Source: Spiroplasma poulsonii
GTDB taxonomy: Bacteria; Bacillota_I; Bacilli_A; Mycoplasmatales; Mycoplasmataceae
Direction of reading: 5' to 3'
Length of the DNA stretch: 64,000 nt
Assembly (NCBI RefSeq): GCF_009866525.1
Contig: NZ_CM020866.1
Coordinates: forward strand, 1,791,646 to 1,855,645
Shown here: positions 11,986-21,645 of the stretch, piece by piece
Position numbering within the stretch: the first letter of the stretch is position 1
How the letters are laid out: the number at the start of each line of letters is the position of its first letter
Notes under the pieces: generated by a model
What the model was told of the DNA's origin: nothing
Database searches by the model: none
Seen by the model: only the letters and a program-made list of their open reading frames with translations
Position numbers and translations under genes: made by a program

Positions 11986-13160
11986 TTATTTTAAAGTTAA
12001 AATATAATTTTTACTAGTACGCTCATCAATTAAAAAAGCCGAAGTTGGTGTAAAACGATCCATTGCTAACGCTTTTAGCGGAACTGGTGTTAAATAACCG
12101 CGGGCATTAAGAATATAACTTATATCCATTGATTGTGCACCAATAATGATAATGTTATCGTTAACCATAGCATAGTTATTTGTTAACATATTAGGAATTA
12201 TTCTAATAGTACCGTTATCTGCTAAAAATCAGCAAGTATCTCCTGACATTCCAAAAGCTACATTTCCATTCCAATATCTTTCTTCACCAGTATCTGCTGT
12301 CGCTGTCAAGTTTCCATCTTCATCAATAAAACTTCCTTTACCATTGATTGCAATGTTTCCTTTTGAATCATTGAATTTATCATAAGTTGAAGATGAAAAC
12401 CCTAAACTAGTAAATCCAGTTGAAGGTTTAAAGATACTGATTTTTTTAAAATTATCATGAGAAATTCCTCAATTATCATTAATCATTACTAAGTTATCTG
12501 CCATTCCATTAAAACTAGTAACTTTCCCTGCTTCTTTATCAACAAAATAAGTTTTGTATGTTTTTCCATCTGAGAAAATTGCTGAATATATATAGCTATT
12601 ATTTGTAACTTTTGAAAAAGTTACTACATTAGAGCCAATAAATTTATAGTTACCTTGTGCGTCAATTTCGTACATATTACCAGAACTAAATCCAATATTA
12701 GTAATTTCTACATATAACATTAAATTTGAATTAATTGCCATAAAATCTCAAACACCAGAAAACGGCACATTAAGGGTTTTAACCGCACCTGATGTATTAA
12801 CCAAAACGAAACTTGATCCCAAATTAATGATGTAATTAGTTTGGTCAAAGGAAAATACTAATTGTTGTTTAACCACCACCCTGGTGTCACTTTGACGTTT
12901 AAAGCAACAAAATTATCATTCCCTTTAACTAGAAATACTTCATTTGTTTCTCTTTCAACTCCAATTCCAATTGAATCAGTTCACTTAGATAATATTCTAA
13001 AATTCTTAGTCATTTCTTCTAATGAATAATCTTCTGTAATTTTATCAATTTTATTATTAATACTTTTTGCATGATTGATATGATTAATACTACTTGCTCC
13101 TGTACTTATAGAAGCCCCCGTTAAAATAGCAGTAATAATAAATGTTAACATTTTTTTCAT
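11986..13160 (-). pseudogene. secreted protein of unknown function, one frameshift
   Basis: Starts MKKMLTFIITAILTGASISTGASS at 13160, a signal peptide without a lipobox Cys. The first frame ends at a TAG at 12860-12858 after 100 residues. The next frame takes over at the GGGTGGTGGTT stretch near 12880 and stays open to 11986 ('VVVKQQLVFSFDQTNYI ... YILTLK'). Length modulo three confirms a single one-base shift. The second part is rich in short beta-like repeats with Gly/Asp turns ('EIDAQGNYKFIGSN', 'IDEDGNLTATADTGE'), suggesting a propeller or beta-repeat fold. No family recognised. It could be a true pseudogene or a homopolymer-type read error. Confidence 0.72.
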
Positions 13161-13194
13161 TTTTATGTTGCCTCATTTCTTAATCATCAAGGAA

Positions 13195-13285
13195 AGGGGC
13201 TACGCCCCCGCGTCGCTACGCGAACGCTCCCCCGCAAACAACACACGGGTAAAAATAAATTTTTTGCACCGTGTGTTGTTTGCTG
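13195..13285. repeat. GC-rich hairpin cluster (plectrovirus-like intergenic signal)
   Basis: Sharp GC island in AT-rich DNA. GGGGC-gta-GCCCC at about 13197, GCGT-cgct-ACGC just after it, then a perfect 15-bp inverted repeat GCAAACAACACACGG / CCGTGTGTTGTTTGC (13234-13248 with 13270-13284). It sits directly downstream of the plectrovirus protein remnant. Filamentous ssDNA viruses carry replication or packaging hairpins between genes, and this resembles such a signal. Confidence 0.6.
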
Positions 13286-13335
13286 CCTGTTTTTTCTTGG
13301 TCTATGTATGTATATATATTTGTATCATTTTGTTT

Positions 13336-14155
13336 TTATAAAAATCGCAAAATACCATTTAACATCGCAAGAGTAATAATTGCCCCAAGCAATAATTTAA
13401 AAGCAATATCAAAAGCAAAAAAATTACTAATATTATCTCAAAGCAAATTAACATTTTGCATTGTATTTACTAATGCATTAGCATATTTTCCAACCTCTTT
13501 AATGCCGGGCAAATTATTAAATGCTCAAATAAAACCATTTTTTATATGACAAAATACATTATATCAAGTACAAGAACTATAAGGTAAATTTCAAATATCA
13601 CCACCATTAATCTCATTATTTCAATCACTAGCATTATAAATGCTAAAATTAAACCCAAAAAGATTTAAAGTAGATTTACTAGGCAAATTTTTACTTTGAA
13701 AAGTAATTATATTAAAACCACGATATTTATTAGTGTCTGTTGTCATATCAAGCATTTTAACCTTACTTTCATAACCACCATTACCATTACCAGGCAATAC
13801 ATCAGTTAAATAATCTCAATTTGATAAATAAGAATAATAATTATCATTTGAATTTATTTTAAAAGCATTTGCCAATTTTACTTGATATTGTGGGTCAGTA
13901 CCATTAGAAACTCAAAAATTAAAAATCATTGATTTAGGATATAATAAAAAACCATTTTTTACAAAAAACGAAAAACCTAAATTCCCAGTTAAACTAGTAA
14001 AAATTAAATATTCTTTATAATTAAAAACATCAAATAAAGTTCTTAAAATATTAGAATAAAAATAATCTAAAAGTTTAAACAATAAATCTAAATCATTAAA
14101 ATTATCAGTTAATTTATCATTAAAATAAAACTTAAAATTATTTTGTTTTAAATTA
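13336..14155 (-). pseudogene. plectrovirus coat/adsorption-type protein, C-terminal part
   Basis: Open frame (UGA = Trp) with no start, entering from the IS insertion at 14156 and ending at TAA 13338-13336. About 270 residues. The tail reads 'SSCTWYNVFCHIKNGFIWAF', then a helical stretch and a hydrophobic 'FDIAFKLLLGAIITLALMNG' segment followed by a short basic end. That architecture (large ectodomain, one C-terminal membrane anchor) fits the SpV1-type plectrovirus ORF1 product. Its signal-peptide end is on the other side of the IS at 15220-15372. Joining the two flanks does not restore the frame, so more than a simple insertion happened. Confidence 0.7.
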
Positions 14156-15219
14156 GACTTCTTGCGATACCCTTTTTTATTAAAATATTATTATAAAATA
14201 TAATTTATGAGGACATAAAAATATGAACAATAATAAATTTAATACTCTTAATGATAGAGAATGGTTAAGATTAACAGGAATAAAAAAATCCACTTTTAAT
14301 AAAATGTTAGATATTTTAAAAGTTGCTGAAATAGAAAAATTTAAAAAAGGTGGTAAAACTAATAAATTATCATTAGAAAATAGATTATTGATGACTTTAT
14401 TATATTGACGAGAATATCAGACTTATTTTCATCTTGGTAAAAGTTTTGATATTAGTGAGGCTAATTGTTATCGTAATATTAAGTGAATTGAAGATATTTT
14501 AATTAAAAACTCTGATTTTCAACAACTTGCTGGTAAAAAAGCACTAATAAATGATTATTTTAATGATAAAACTATTATTATTGATGCTACCGAAACTCCA
14601 ATCCAACGCCCAAAAAAAGACAAAAACAATCTTATTCTGGTAAAAAGAAAAAACACACGATCAAAACACAAGTAATTATCGAACAAGAAACCAAAAAAAT
14701 TATTGCAACAAGTTTTTCGCTCGGAAAAAATATGATTATGCTTTATTTAAAGAATCAAAAATCCCAATTTTAAAAAATACCAAATTAATAGTTGATAGTG
14801 GTTATCAAGGAATACAAAAAAATCACAATAATGTTCTAATACCTACAAAGAAAACAAAGAAAAACCCTTTAAACAAAGAACAAAAGCAATATAATAGACT
14901 AGTTTCAAAAATGAGAATTATTATTTAAAATATTTTTGCTATTCTTAAAAAATTTAAAATTATTACAGAAAAATATCGTAATCGAAGAAAAAGATTTGGT
15001 TTAAGATTTAATTTAATTGCCTCAATTTATAATTTACAATTATTATATTTAACATAAAATATTTATTTAAAATTAAATAATTTAAATAATAAATTAATTT
15101 TTCGTTGTGGAAAAATATTAAATTTTTAAATAAAAAACATAATTAATTAAAATTATATTTTTCTATTAGTATCTTTTTTACAAATATTTGCAATTTTTTA
15201 ACAAGTAATGCAAGAAGTC
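14156..15219 (+). mobile_element. IS5-type element, copy 1 (defective)
   Basis: Full-length copy, 1064 bp, with ends GACTTCTTGC / GCAAGAAGTC and TA on both sides. One base shorter than the consensus because of a deletion near 14730. Inserted in a plectrovirus gene. Confidence 0.93.
14223..15057 (+). pseudogene. IS5-type transposase, copy 1, inactivated
   Basis: Same OrfA and A7 shift site (14612-14618) as the intact copies. OrfB carries a one-base deletion plus a C-to-T change near 14730, and a GAA-to-TAA change near 14926 in the segment holding the catalytic Glu. It cannot make a full transposase. Confidence 0.88.
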
Positions 15220-15372
15220 TAATAAATGAATTCGTGAAGGTCATGGTTGTGGTTGTTTGGTTTGTCTTTTGTTTCTGCTTTCTTGTCTTTGATAAGGACT
15301 AGCAGCCATAACTGTTGGGACAGCAGTTCCGCTAATAGTTAATATACTTAATAAACTTAAAAGTTTTTTCAT
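15220..15372 (-). pseudogene. plectrovirus surface protein, N-terminal part with signal peptide
   Basis: Starts at 15372 with MKKLLSLLSILTISGTAVPT then VMAASPYQ: a typical signal peptide with a cleavable Ala site. After about 50 residues ('PQPWPSRIHL') it runs into the IS at 15219. It is the probable front end of the protein whose back end lies at 13336-14155. The signal is nearly the same as that of the RIP at 60145. Confidence 0.72.
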
Positions 15373-15534
15373 TTCTGTATTCCTTTCTGAAATTGTATTA
15401 TTTTTTTATGTTGCTAAGTCATTATTTGATACAAAATAATATTAACATAAAAATTGATTAGTATTCCTGTGAAATGTTTAGACCAATTTAAACCGAATAA
15501 TTTAACTTAATACTCTATAAAAACCCTTATAAAT

Positions 15535-15654
15535 GGTGGTAAAGTCCATTGAATTACCCCTACCCAAACACTCGCCAATTGAATTGAAAACCAAATTAAT
15601 AACTATGCTTGACAAGAGTTAAACACCTACGAAATCTCAAATAACATAAAATAG
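15535..15654 (+). pseudogene. C-terminal remnant of a mobile-element protein
   Basis: Thirty-nine codons reading 'GGKVHWITPTQTLANWIENQ' and ending 'QELNTYEISNNIK' before TAG. The same ending occurs at the C-terminus of the gene at 54223-55345 ('GGQIYWITP...', '...QELNTYEIWNNLD'). This is a truncated relic of that family, with no start of its own. Confidence 0.6.
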
Positions 15655-15675
15655 CGAGTATATACTCGCTATTTT
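15648..15675. terminator. bidirectional terminator
   Basis: Perfect palindrome with 13-bp arms (15648-15660 / 15663-15675, AAAATAGCGAGTA and its complement) and T runs on both sides. It overlaps the stop of the lipoprotein gene from the right and the relic from the left, so it serves both strands. Confidence 0.88.
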
Positions 15676-17225
15676 ATTTCTATATAAAAAATTGAATTAT
15701 TATTTGTGCTAGCTAAAGGAATATAATAAAGTTTATTGAATAATGATGATCCATATGTAAATTTTATATGTCAATTTGGCATTGAAAGATTATTATCAAA
15801 ATGTTTTTTGTTATTTTCTTCTTTTATTGGAATTAAATCATTAGTTAAAAAAATGAAATTAAACTTATCTATGTTTTTTAAACTGTTATTATTTTTTTTA
15901 AACTGTTTAATTAAAGAATTAAATCAATTATTTTGAGATTCTTTGTCATTGTTTTTTAATTTATCATAAATGTTAAGTTCAACTTTTAATGTTATTGTTT
16001 TATCATTATTTAGTTTAGTATCAAAGTATTTAAAGAAATTATAAATTAAATTTCCAAATTCTTTTATTATATCTTTAAATGACTGTTTTGATATATAAAA
16101 GTTAATTTGATTATTTAAAGGTTTATTTATTAATGGAAGACCAAAAATAGAAATAGCATTTAAATTAATAGAAAAAGAATTAATTTTTAATTCATTTTCT
16201 ATTGTATTTTCATTATAATAAAAATTAACAAAATCATCTCCATTATTTTTTAAATTGTTATCATTAAATAGTCATTTTGAAAGAGAATTTTCTTCTAATA
16301 TATCTTTTTCTGTGCTAACTTTTTGATTTTTTGCTTTAAAATCACGCCATATATTAAAAATATCTTCATTGTTGTTATTTTCTGAAATTAAAAAATTATT
16401 ATCTATTTTTAAATTATTTTCTTCTGGTTTTATTGCTAATTTAGCTTTTAAAATGGATAAAAATTTATCATTATTATATTTATTTACTAGTTTAGTATTT
16501 TGTGTGTTATCAAAAATATCAATGTCTCCCTTTAAATTATTATATTCTGTTAAATTATCTAATTTTATTTTAGAATTATTTTGATTATCATAAAAATCAT
16601 TAATTTGAGTTTTAATATAATCAACTAATTGCGAAATTTTGTCTAAAATAAAATTTTTATTTGTTGTAATAATAAAATTAAATTTGTGATTAAAATTATT
16701 TGTAATATTTTTATAAGTTAATTCAAATTGTAAGTCATATATTATTTTAATTCCTTTAACATTATGAGCATTAACATTAATATTATTAATAATACTGTAA
16801 GCCTTTGGATCAATATAATTTATAGTAAATGTTTTTTGAATAATTTTAATAGGTTCAGAATTATAATAAAAATTATTATATTCAGTTTTTATTTTATTAT
16901 TAATTTTATCTAATTTATTTTCAATTACTTGTGTAATAATATTACTTTCTGTTCCTGTCAAATTAACATTTTTTGATTGATTTGTATTAGAAACTTCACC
17001 ATATAATGTACTATCATTTATTTTATAAACCATGTCTTCTTTTTTTAGTTCATTCAAAAACATATTTTTTGCTTCAACTTGTAATTTATTTCAAGTTTTT
17101 ATATCATCATTGTTTTCTTTTTCTTGTTTATCATTATTTCTATCATCCGAACGGCAAGCAATGATATTACTTGTTCCAGTTACAGTTAAACTAACTGTCC
17201 CTAATATGCTTAAAATTTTTTTCAT
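15669..17225 (-). CDS. surface lipoprotein, 518 aa
   Basis: Intact when UGA is Trp. Starts MKKILSILGTVSLTVTGTSN and then IIAC, a lipobox with Cys24, after an AAAGGGGG ribosome site. The mature part is Asn/Lys/Ile-rich with two conserved blocks shared with the broken paralogue at 3880-5531: 'FTINYIDPKAYS' near residue 140 and 'LNAISIFGLPL' near residue 365. It belongs to an expanded spiroplasma lipoprotein family of unknown function anchored on the outer face of the membrane. A 61-codon gene lies immediately upstream on the same strand. Confidence 0.85.
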
Positions 17226-17240
17226 TTTTTAATTCCCCCT

Positions 17241-17426
17241 TTATTTTATTTCCTTGATGAGTTCTTCGTATGCTTGTTTCTGACGCCAATAATACGGGTT
17301 CTCTCAAATACTACTTAAATCATTTTCAGTCTTAATAAATGTATCAGAATGTTTAATATTATTTTTTATTAAATAATTAGTATATTTTTCTAAGTTGTTA
17401 TATTTGATATAAAATAATCTTATCAT
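17241..17426 (-). CDS. small hypothetical protein, 61 aa
   Basis: MIRLFYIKYNNLEKYTNYL to '...WRQKQAYEELIKEIK', basic and aromatic, ending 15 nt before the lipoprotein start. There is no clear ribosome site. Its first codons sit in a segment duplicated at about 15425-15520, where the copy is truncated after eight codons. It may be a small plasmid or virus gene or a leader for the lipoprotein. Family not recognised. Confidence 0.45.
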
Positions 17427-17510
17427 ATAAATTAGTATTCTTGTAAAATATTTAGAGCAATTTAAATCAAATAATTTAGCCTAGCCCCCTATTTTAAACC
17501 CTTATTTTAT
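17405..17510. repeat. duplicated leader segment (second copy at about 15425-15520)
   Basis: Both copies share 'attagtattc' followed by a similar 'gtgaaatgtttaga / gtaaaatatttaga' tract, 'caatttaaa', 'aataattta' and then a CCCTTAT hairpin half. They are perhaps 80-85% alike by eye. Each stands upstream of a minus-strand signal-peptide gene. Confidence 0.6.
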
Positions 17511-17518
17511 AAGGGTTT
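17496..17518. terminator. hairpin terminator
   Basis: 10-bp stem AAACCCTTAT / ATAAGGGTTT with a TTT loop and trailing T's on plus. Marks a transcription boundary before the partition-type gene. Confidence 0.75.
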
Positions 17519-17608
17519 TTAATTGTTTGTTTTGCAATCGTCGTCTGTGGTGCATTGAGTGTTATTTTCATCGGGAAATGGTAATAAAATTTTATAATTA
17601 ATATTATC

Positions 17609-17634
17609 ATAATTATTTTGTATAAAATAATTAT
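17609..17634. promoter_or_regulatory. palindrome upstream of RHH-type gene, possible operator
   Basis: Perfect 11-bp inverted repeat ATAATTATTTT / AAAATAATTAT around GTAT, 51 nt before the start of the RHH-like gene, inside dense AT repeats. CopG/RHH proteins commonly bind palindromes in their own promoters. This placement is the only support. Confidence 0.45.
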
Positions 17635-17685
17635 ATTTACTATTTAAAGTATAAATAATTATTTTAGAAAGGAAATAAAATAATT

Positions 17686-17908
17686 ATGCCAAATATAGAT
17701 AAAGAAAAAACAAATATAACTAAAAATTTAATAAATAAAACATCAAGTTTCAGTGATGTTAAAGAATTTAAAAAATTAGATAATTCTACTTTTATGCCGC
17801 GTATGAAATGCAATTCACAAGTGGTTAAGGAATTTAGAAAAGAAGCAAAAAGTAAGAAATGGCAATTAACAACTTTGATGAATGAAATTTTATCAGAAAG
17901 ATATAATA
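17686..17908 (+). pseudogene. ribbon-helix-helix (CopG-like) plasmid protein, 3' cut by IS
   Basis: Starts MPNIDKEKTNITKNLINKTS after GAAAGGAAAT. The last 35 residues, 'FMPRMKCNSQVVKEFRKEAK' to 'LTTLMNEILSERYN', have the beta strand, basic helix and second helix of an RHH DNA-binding domain. An IS5-type fragment begins at 17909 and replaces the C-terminus. With the ParA fragment 2.1 kb downstream this looks like a plasmid partition module broken up by IS copies. Confidence 0.6.
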
Positions 17909-18364
17909 GACTTCTTGCATTACTTGTTAAAAAATTGCAAATATTTGTAAAAAAGATACTAATAGAAAAATATAATTTTAATTAATTATGTTTTTTATTT
18001 AAAAATTTAATATTTTTCCACAACGAAAAATTAATTTATTATTTAAATTATTTAATTTTAAATAAATATTTTATGTTAAATATAATAATTATAAATTGAG
18101 ACAATTAAATTAAATCTTAAACCAAATCTTTTTCTTCGATTACGATATTTTTCTGTAATAATTTTAAATTTTTTAAGAATAGCAAAAATATTTTCAATAA
18201 TAATTCTCATTTTTGAAACTAGTCTATTATATTGCTTTTGTTCTTTGTTTAAAGGGTTTTTCTTTGTTTTCTTTGTAGGTATTAGAACATTATTGTGATT
18301 TTTTTGTATTCCTTGATAACCACTATCAACTATTAATTTGGTATTTTTTAAAATTGGGATTTTA
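17909..18364 (-). mobile_element. IS5-type element, truncated copy
   Basis: Retains the right end (GACTTCTTGC on plus) and the 3' half of OrfB, then stops at about 18364 where unrelated sequence begins. Also lacks about 9 bp near 18090. Not mobile on its own. Confidence 0.88.
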
Positions 18365-18586
18365 ATTGGAATTTTAATTGCGCTTTGTTCGAAGGATTTA
18401 AAAGTTATTTTAGTAATCTCAATTTCTGTTTTTTTAATTTTTGCTTTTTTAGCAGGCTTATTTTTCCCAATTGGAGTTGTTCGTAGTGATAAAATCTTAA
18501 ATATTATTGGTTATTTGTTAACACCAAGTTATTCGTCATCAATTATGGGTAGTGCTTTTTTTGATCAGTTCCAGAATGAATTTTAG
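18365..18586 (+). pseudogene. ABC-2 type permease, internal/C-terminal fragment
   Basis: About 73 codons running from the IS fragment: 'GILIALCSKDLKVILVISIS', then 'FLIFAFLAGLFFPIGVVRSD' and 'YLLTPSYSSSIMGSAFFDQF'. The 'F-x-A-G-x-F-F-P-I' motif after a hydrophobic helix is typical of ABC-2 export permeases. There is no start codon or ATPase partner nearby. It is a relic. On the minus strand, 18587-18715 holds a short open stretch ('AKLHPKLIKLGNQILCNSEK...') that I cannot identify. Confidence 0.5.
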
Positions 18587-18719
18587 ATTCTAATTTATAT
18601 CCAAATTTAACATATTTTTCAGAGTTACATAATATTTGATTGCCAAGTTTAATTAGTTTTGGGTGAAGTTTTGCTTTTTTTAGTTTAATTTTTGTTATTA
18701 ATTATTATCAAGATAAATA

Positions 18720-18744
18720 AAATATGATATGATATGATATTTTT
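18720..18744. repeat. short tandem TATGA repeat
   Basis: Three ATATG/TATGA units in a row (18722-18740), about 25 nt before the riboswitch aptamer. They overlap possible -10 boxes (TATGAT). Confidence 0.6.
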
Positions 18745-18764
18745 AGACAATTTAATATATAGTT

Positions 18765-18940
18765 ATTTAGAGTTAGGGAATTAAGTGTAAATCTTGAGTT
18801 GTCCCAGCAACTGTGATATGGACGAACACCACAAGCCACTGAAAATATTTTTTGGGAAGGCGGTTAGTAGGATGAAGTTAAGCCAGTAGACCTTTCTAAA
18901 TTTAATTAGTCTTATTATATAACTCCTGGGTGTGAGTCAT
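18765..18940 (+). ncRNA. cobalamin (B12) riboswitch, no gene attached
   Basis: Matches the adenosylcobalamin aptamer consensus in order. P1 arm ATTTAG (18765-18770) pairs with CTAAAT (18896-18901). Then come GGGAA, 'AGTGTAAATCTTGAG', 'GTTGTCCCAGCAACTGTGA', 'AAGCCACTG', 'GGGAAGGCG', 'GGATGAAG', and the conserved 'AGCCAGTAGACC' end. Loop ACACC (18826-18830) is complementary to GGTGT (18929-18933), which sits in a small ACTC/GAGT stem, giving the expected kissing-loop. Just 30 nt later an IS5-type element begins, and the next gene is a ParA fragment. The natural target gene is therefore missing or displaced. Confidence 0.88.
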
Positions 18941-18970
18941 GTAATTATTTTGCAAACAAATAATTTAATA

Positions 18971-20035
18971 GACTTCTTGCATTACTTGTTAAAAAATTGC
19001 AAATATTTGTAAAAAAGATACTAATAGAAAAATATAATTTTAATTAATTATGTTTTTTATTTAAAAATTTAATATTTTTCCACAACGAAAAATTAATTTA
19101 TTATTTAAATTATTTAATTTTAAATAAATATTTTATGTTAAATATAATAATTGTAAATTATAAATTGAGGCAATTAAATTAAATCTTAAACCAAATCTTT
19201 TTCTTCGATTACGATATTTTTCTGTAATAATTTTAAATTTTTTAAGAATAGCAAAAATATTTTCAATAATAATTCTCATTTTTGAAACTAGTCTATTATA
19301 TTGCTTTTGTTCTTTGTTTAAAGGGTTTTTCTTTGTTTTCTTTGTAGGTATTAGAACATTATTGTGATTTTTTTGTATTCCTTGATAACCACTATCAACT
19401 ATTAATTTGGTATTTTTTAAAATTGGGATTTTTGATTCTTTAAATAAAGCATAATCATGTTTTTTTCCGAGCGAAAAACTTGTTGCAATAATTTTTTTGG
19501 TTTCTTGTTCGATAATTACTTGTGTTTTGATCGTGTGTTTTTTCTTTTTACCAGAATAAGATTGTTTTTGTCTTTTTTTGGGCGTTGGATTGGAGTTTCG
19601 GTAGCATCAATAATAATAGTTTTATCATTAAAATAATCATTTATTAGTGCTTTTTTACCAGCAAGTTGTTGAAAATCAGAGTTTTTAATTAAAATATCTT
19701 CAATTCACTTAATATTACGATAACAATTAGCCCCACTAATATCAAAACTTTTACCAAGATGAAAATAAGTCTGATATTCTCGTCAATATAATAAAGTCAT
19801 CAATAATCTATTTTCTAATGATAATTTATTAGTTTTACCACCTTTTTTAAATTTTTCTATTTCAGCAACTTTTAAAATATCTAACATTTTATTAAAAGTG
19901 GATTTTTTTATTCCTGTTAATCTTAACCATTCTCTATCATTAAGAGTATTAAATTTATTATTGTTCATATTTTTATGTCCTCATAAATTATATTTTATAA
20001 TAATATTTTAATAAAAAAGGGTATCGCAAGAAGTC
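18971..20035 (-). mobile_element. IS5-type element, full copy
   Basis: 1065 bp, reverse orientation, TA on both flanks, inserted right after the riboswitch. With the plus-strand copy at 20581 it forms a head-on pair around a 545-bp spacer. Confidence 0.95.
19133..19968 (-). CDS. IS5-type transposase (OrfAB by -1 frameshift)
   Basis: OrfA starts MNNNKFNTLNDREWLRL. The A7 run and the OrfB frame match the intact copy at 20648, and a full 278-residue product is possible after slippage. One local change of Glu to Gly follows 'FDIS' ('FDISGANCY'). Confidence 0.88.
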
Positions 20036-20061
20036 TAATATAGATTTGGAGAATAGTAATA

Positions 20062-20580
20062 ATGAAGATGATTAATTTTGCAGTCAAAAAGTGTGGGGCA
20101 GGAAAAACAACCCTTTGCAAAAATATTGCCTACAAGTTGGCACTTGATGAGGCAAAGGTCTTGTTAATTGACCTTGACCCACAAGCAACCCTAACACTAA
20201 ATTTAGTTAATAATATTTATAATAAAAATAAAACAATAAAGTCTGTTTTAACAGAACCAGAATTAATCAAAATAGCACAAATTATACAAGAAACAAAATA
20301 TAAAAACATTGATATTATTGTTGGTGGAGAACAACTAAACAAAGTATCTGCTATTTTAAATTTAAATTATTCAAATGAAAAAGACCAACATTTAATAGCT
20401 GATACTTTGTATATGCAAAATGATAAAACTTTTGATAGTTATGATTATGTGTTGATTGACTACCCACCAACAATAAATGAATTATCTTTAAGTTTTTTAA
20501 TGTTGTCTGATTTAATAATTGCACCTTTAACAGATGATGGTGGTTGTTATAAAGGTGTATTAGATTTAAAAAATACATTA
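20062..20580 (+). pseudogene. ParA/Soj partition ATPase, 3' truncated by IS
   Basis: Begins MKMINFAVKKCGAGKTTLCK with the deviant Walker A K-x-x-G-x-G-K-T-T (here KKCGAGKTT, with Cys and Ala in place of the usual Gly and Val). Walker A' is 'VLLIDLDPQATLTLNL' at about residue 35 and Walker B 'YDYVLIDYPPTINEL' at about residue 130. About 173 residues remain of a usual 250-270. The frame then enters the IS at 20581. The role in the family is partition of plasmid or chromosome copies. Neighbouring RHH and IS remnants suggest plasmid origin. Probably non-functional. Confidence 0.85.
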
Positions 20581-21645
20581 GACTTCTTGCGATACCCTTT
20601 TTTATTAAAATATTATTATAAAATATAATTTATGAGGACATAAAAATATGAACAATAATAAATTTAATACTCTTAATGATAGAGAATGGTTAAGATTAAC
20701 AGGAATAAAAAAATCCACTTTTAATAAAATGTTAGATATTTTAAAAGTTGCTGAAATAGAAAAATTTAAAAAAGGTGGTAAAACTAATAAATTATCATTA
20801 GAAAATAGATTATTGATGACTTTATTATATTGACGAGAATATCAGACTTATTTTCATCTTGGTAAAAGTTTTGATATTAGTGAGGCTAATTGTTATCGTA
20901 ATATTAAGTGAATTGAAGATATTTTAATTAAAAACTCTGATTTTCAACAACTTGCTGGTAAAAAAGCACTAATAAATGATTATTTTAATGATAAAACTAT
21001 TATTATTGATGCTACCGAAACTCCAATCCAACGCCCAAAAAAAGACAAAAACAATCTTATTCTGGTAAAAAGAAAAAACACACGATCAAAACACAAGTAA
21101 TTATCGAACAAGAAACCAAAAAAATTATTGCAACAAGTTTTTCGCTCGGAAAAAAACATGATTATGCTTTATTTAAAGAATCAAAAATCCCAATTTTAAA
21201 AAATACCAAATTAATAGTTGATAGTGGTTATCAAGGAATACAAAAAAATCACAATAATGTTCTAATACCTACAAAGAAAACAAAGAAAAACCCTTTAAAC
21301 AAAGAACAAAAGCAATATAATAGACTAGTTTCAAAAATGAGAATTATTATTGAAAATATTTTTGTTATTCTTAAAAAATTTAAAATTATTACAGAAAAAT
21401 ATCGTAATCGAAGAAAAAGATTTGGTTTAAGATTTAATTTAATTGCCTCAATTTATAATTTACAATTATTATATTTAACATAAAATATTTATTTAAAATT
21501 AAATAATTTAAATAATAAATTAATTTTTCGTTGTGGAAAAATATTAAATTTTTAAATAAAAAACATAATTAATTAAAATTATATTTTTCTATTAGTATCT
21601 TTTTTACAAATATTTGCAATTTTTTAACAAGTAATGCAAGAAGTC
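20581..21645 (+). mobile_element. IS5-type element, reference intact copy
   Basis: 1065 bp, ends GACTTCTTGC...GCAAGAAGTC (10-bp perfect inverted repeats), TA on each side. The left end carries 'GATACCCTTTTTTATT' and the right end a long AT tract and 'AAGTAAT'. The one transposase unit fills most of the element. Removal of this element plus one TA from comparable sites at 27273 and 41327 restores the host reading frames, which fixes the boundaries. Confidence 0.95.
20648..21483 (+). CDS. IS5-type transposase, OrfA plus OrfB joined by -1 frameshift
   Basis: DDE transposase. Frame 0 (OrfA) starts MNNNKFNTLNDREWLRLTGI with a helix-turn-helix-like N-terminal region. It contains the first catalytic Asp in 'IIIDATETPIQRPKK' and ends at TAA after 150 codons. 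The CCC-AAAAAAA-G run around 21040 lets ribosomes slip back one base into OrfB, which continues 'RQKQSYSGKKKKHTIKTQV'. The second Asp is in 'LIVDSGYQGIQ' and the Glu in 'MRIIIENIFAILKKFK'. The joined product is 278 residues. The same break at the same A7 in every copy argues for programmed slippage (ribosomal or transcriptional) and against random decay. By family it cuts and pastes the element at TA targets. Confidence 0.9.

Noticed and set aside
18338..18586. Full small membrane protein starting at 18338
   Set aside because: The first 27 nt are the IS fragment; only the later part is a permease relic, so the start is accidental.
20351..20578. Minus-strand frame within the ParA fragment
   Set aside because: Antisense shadow; plus strand has Walker motifs.
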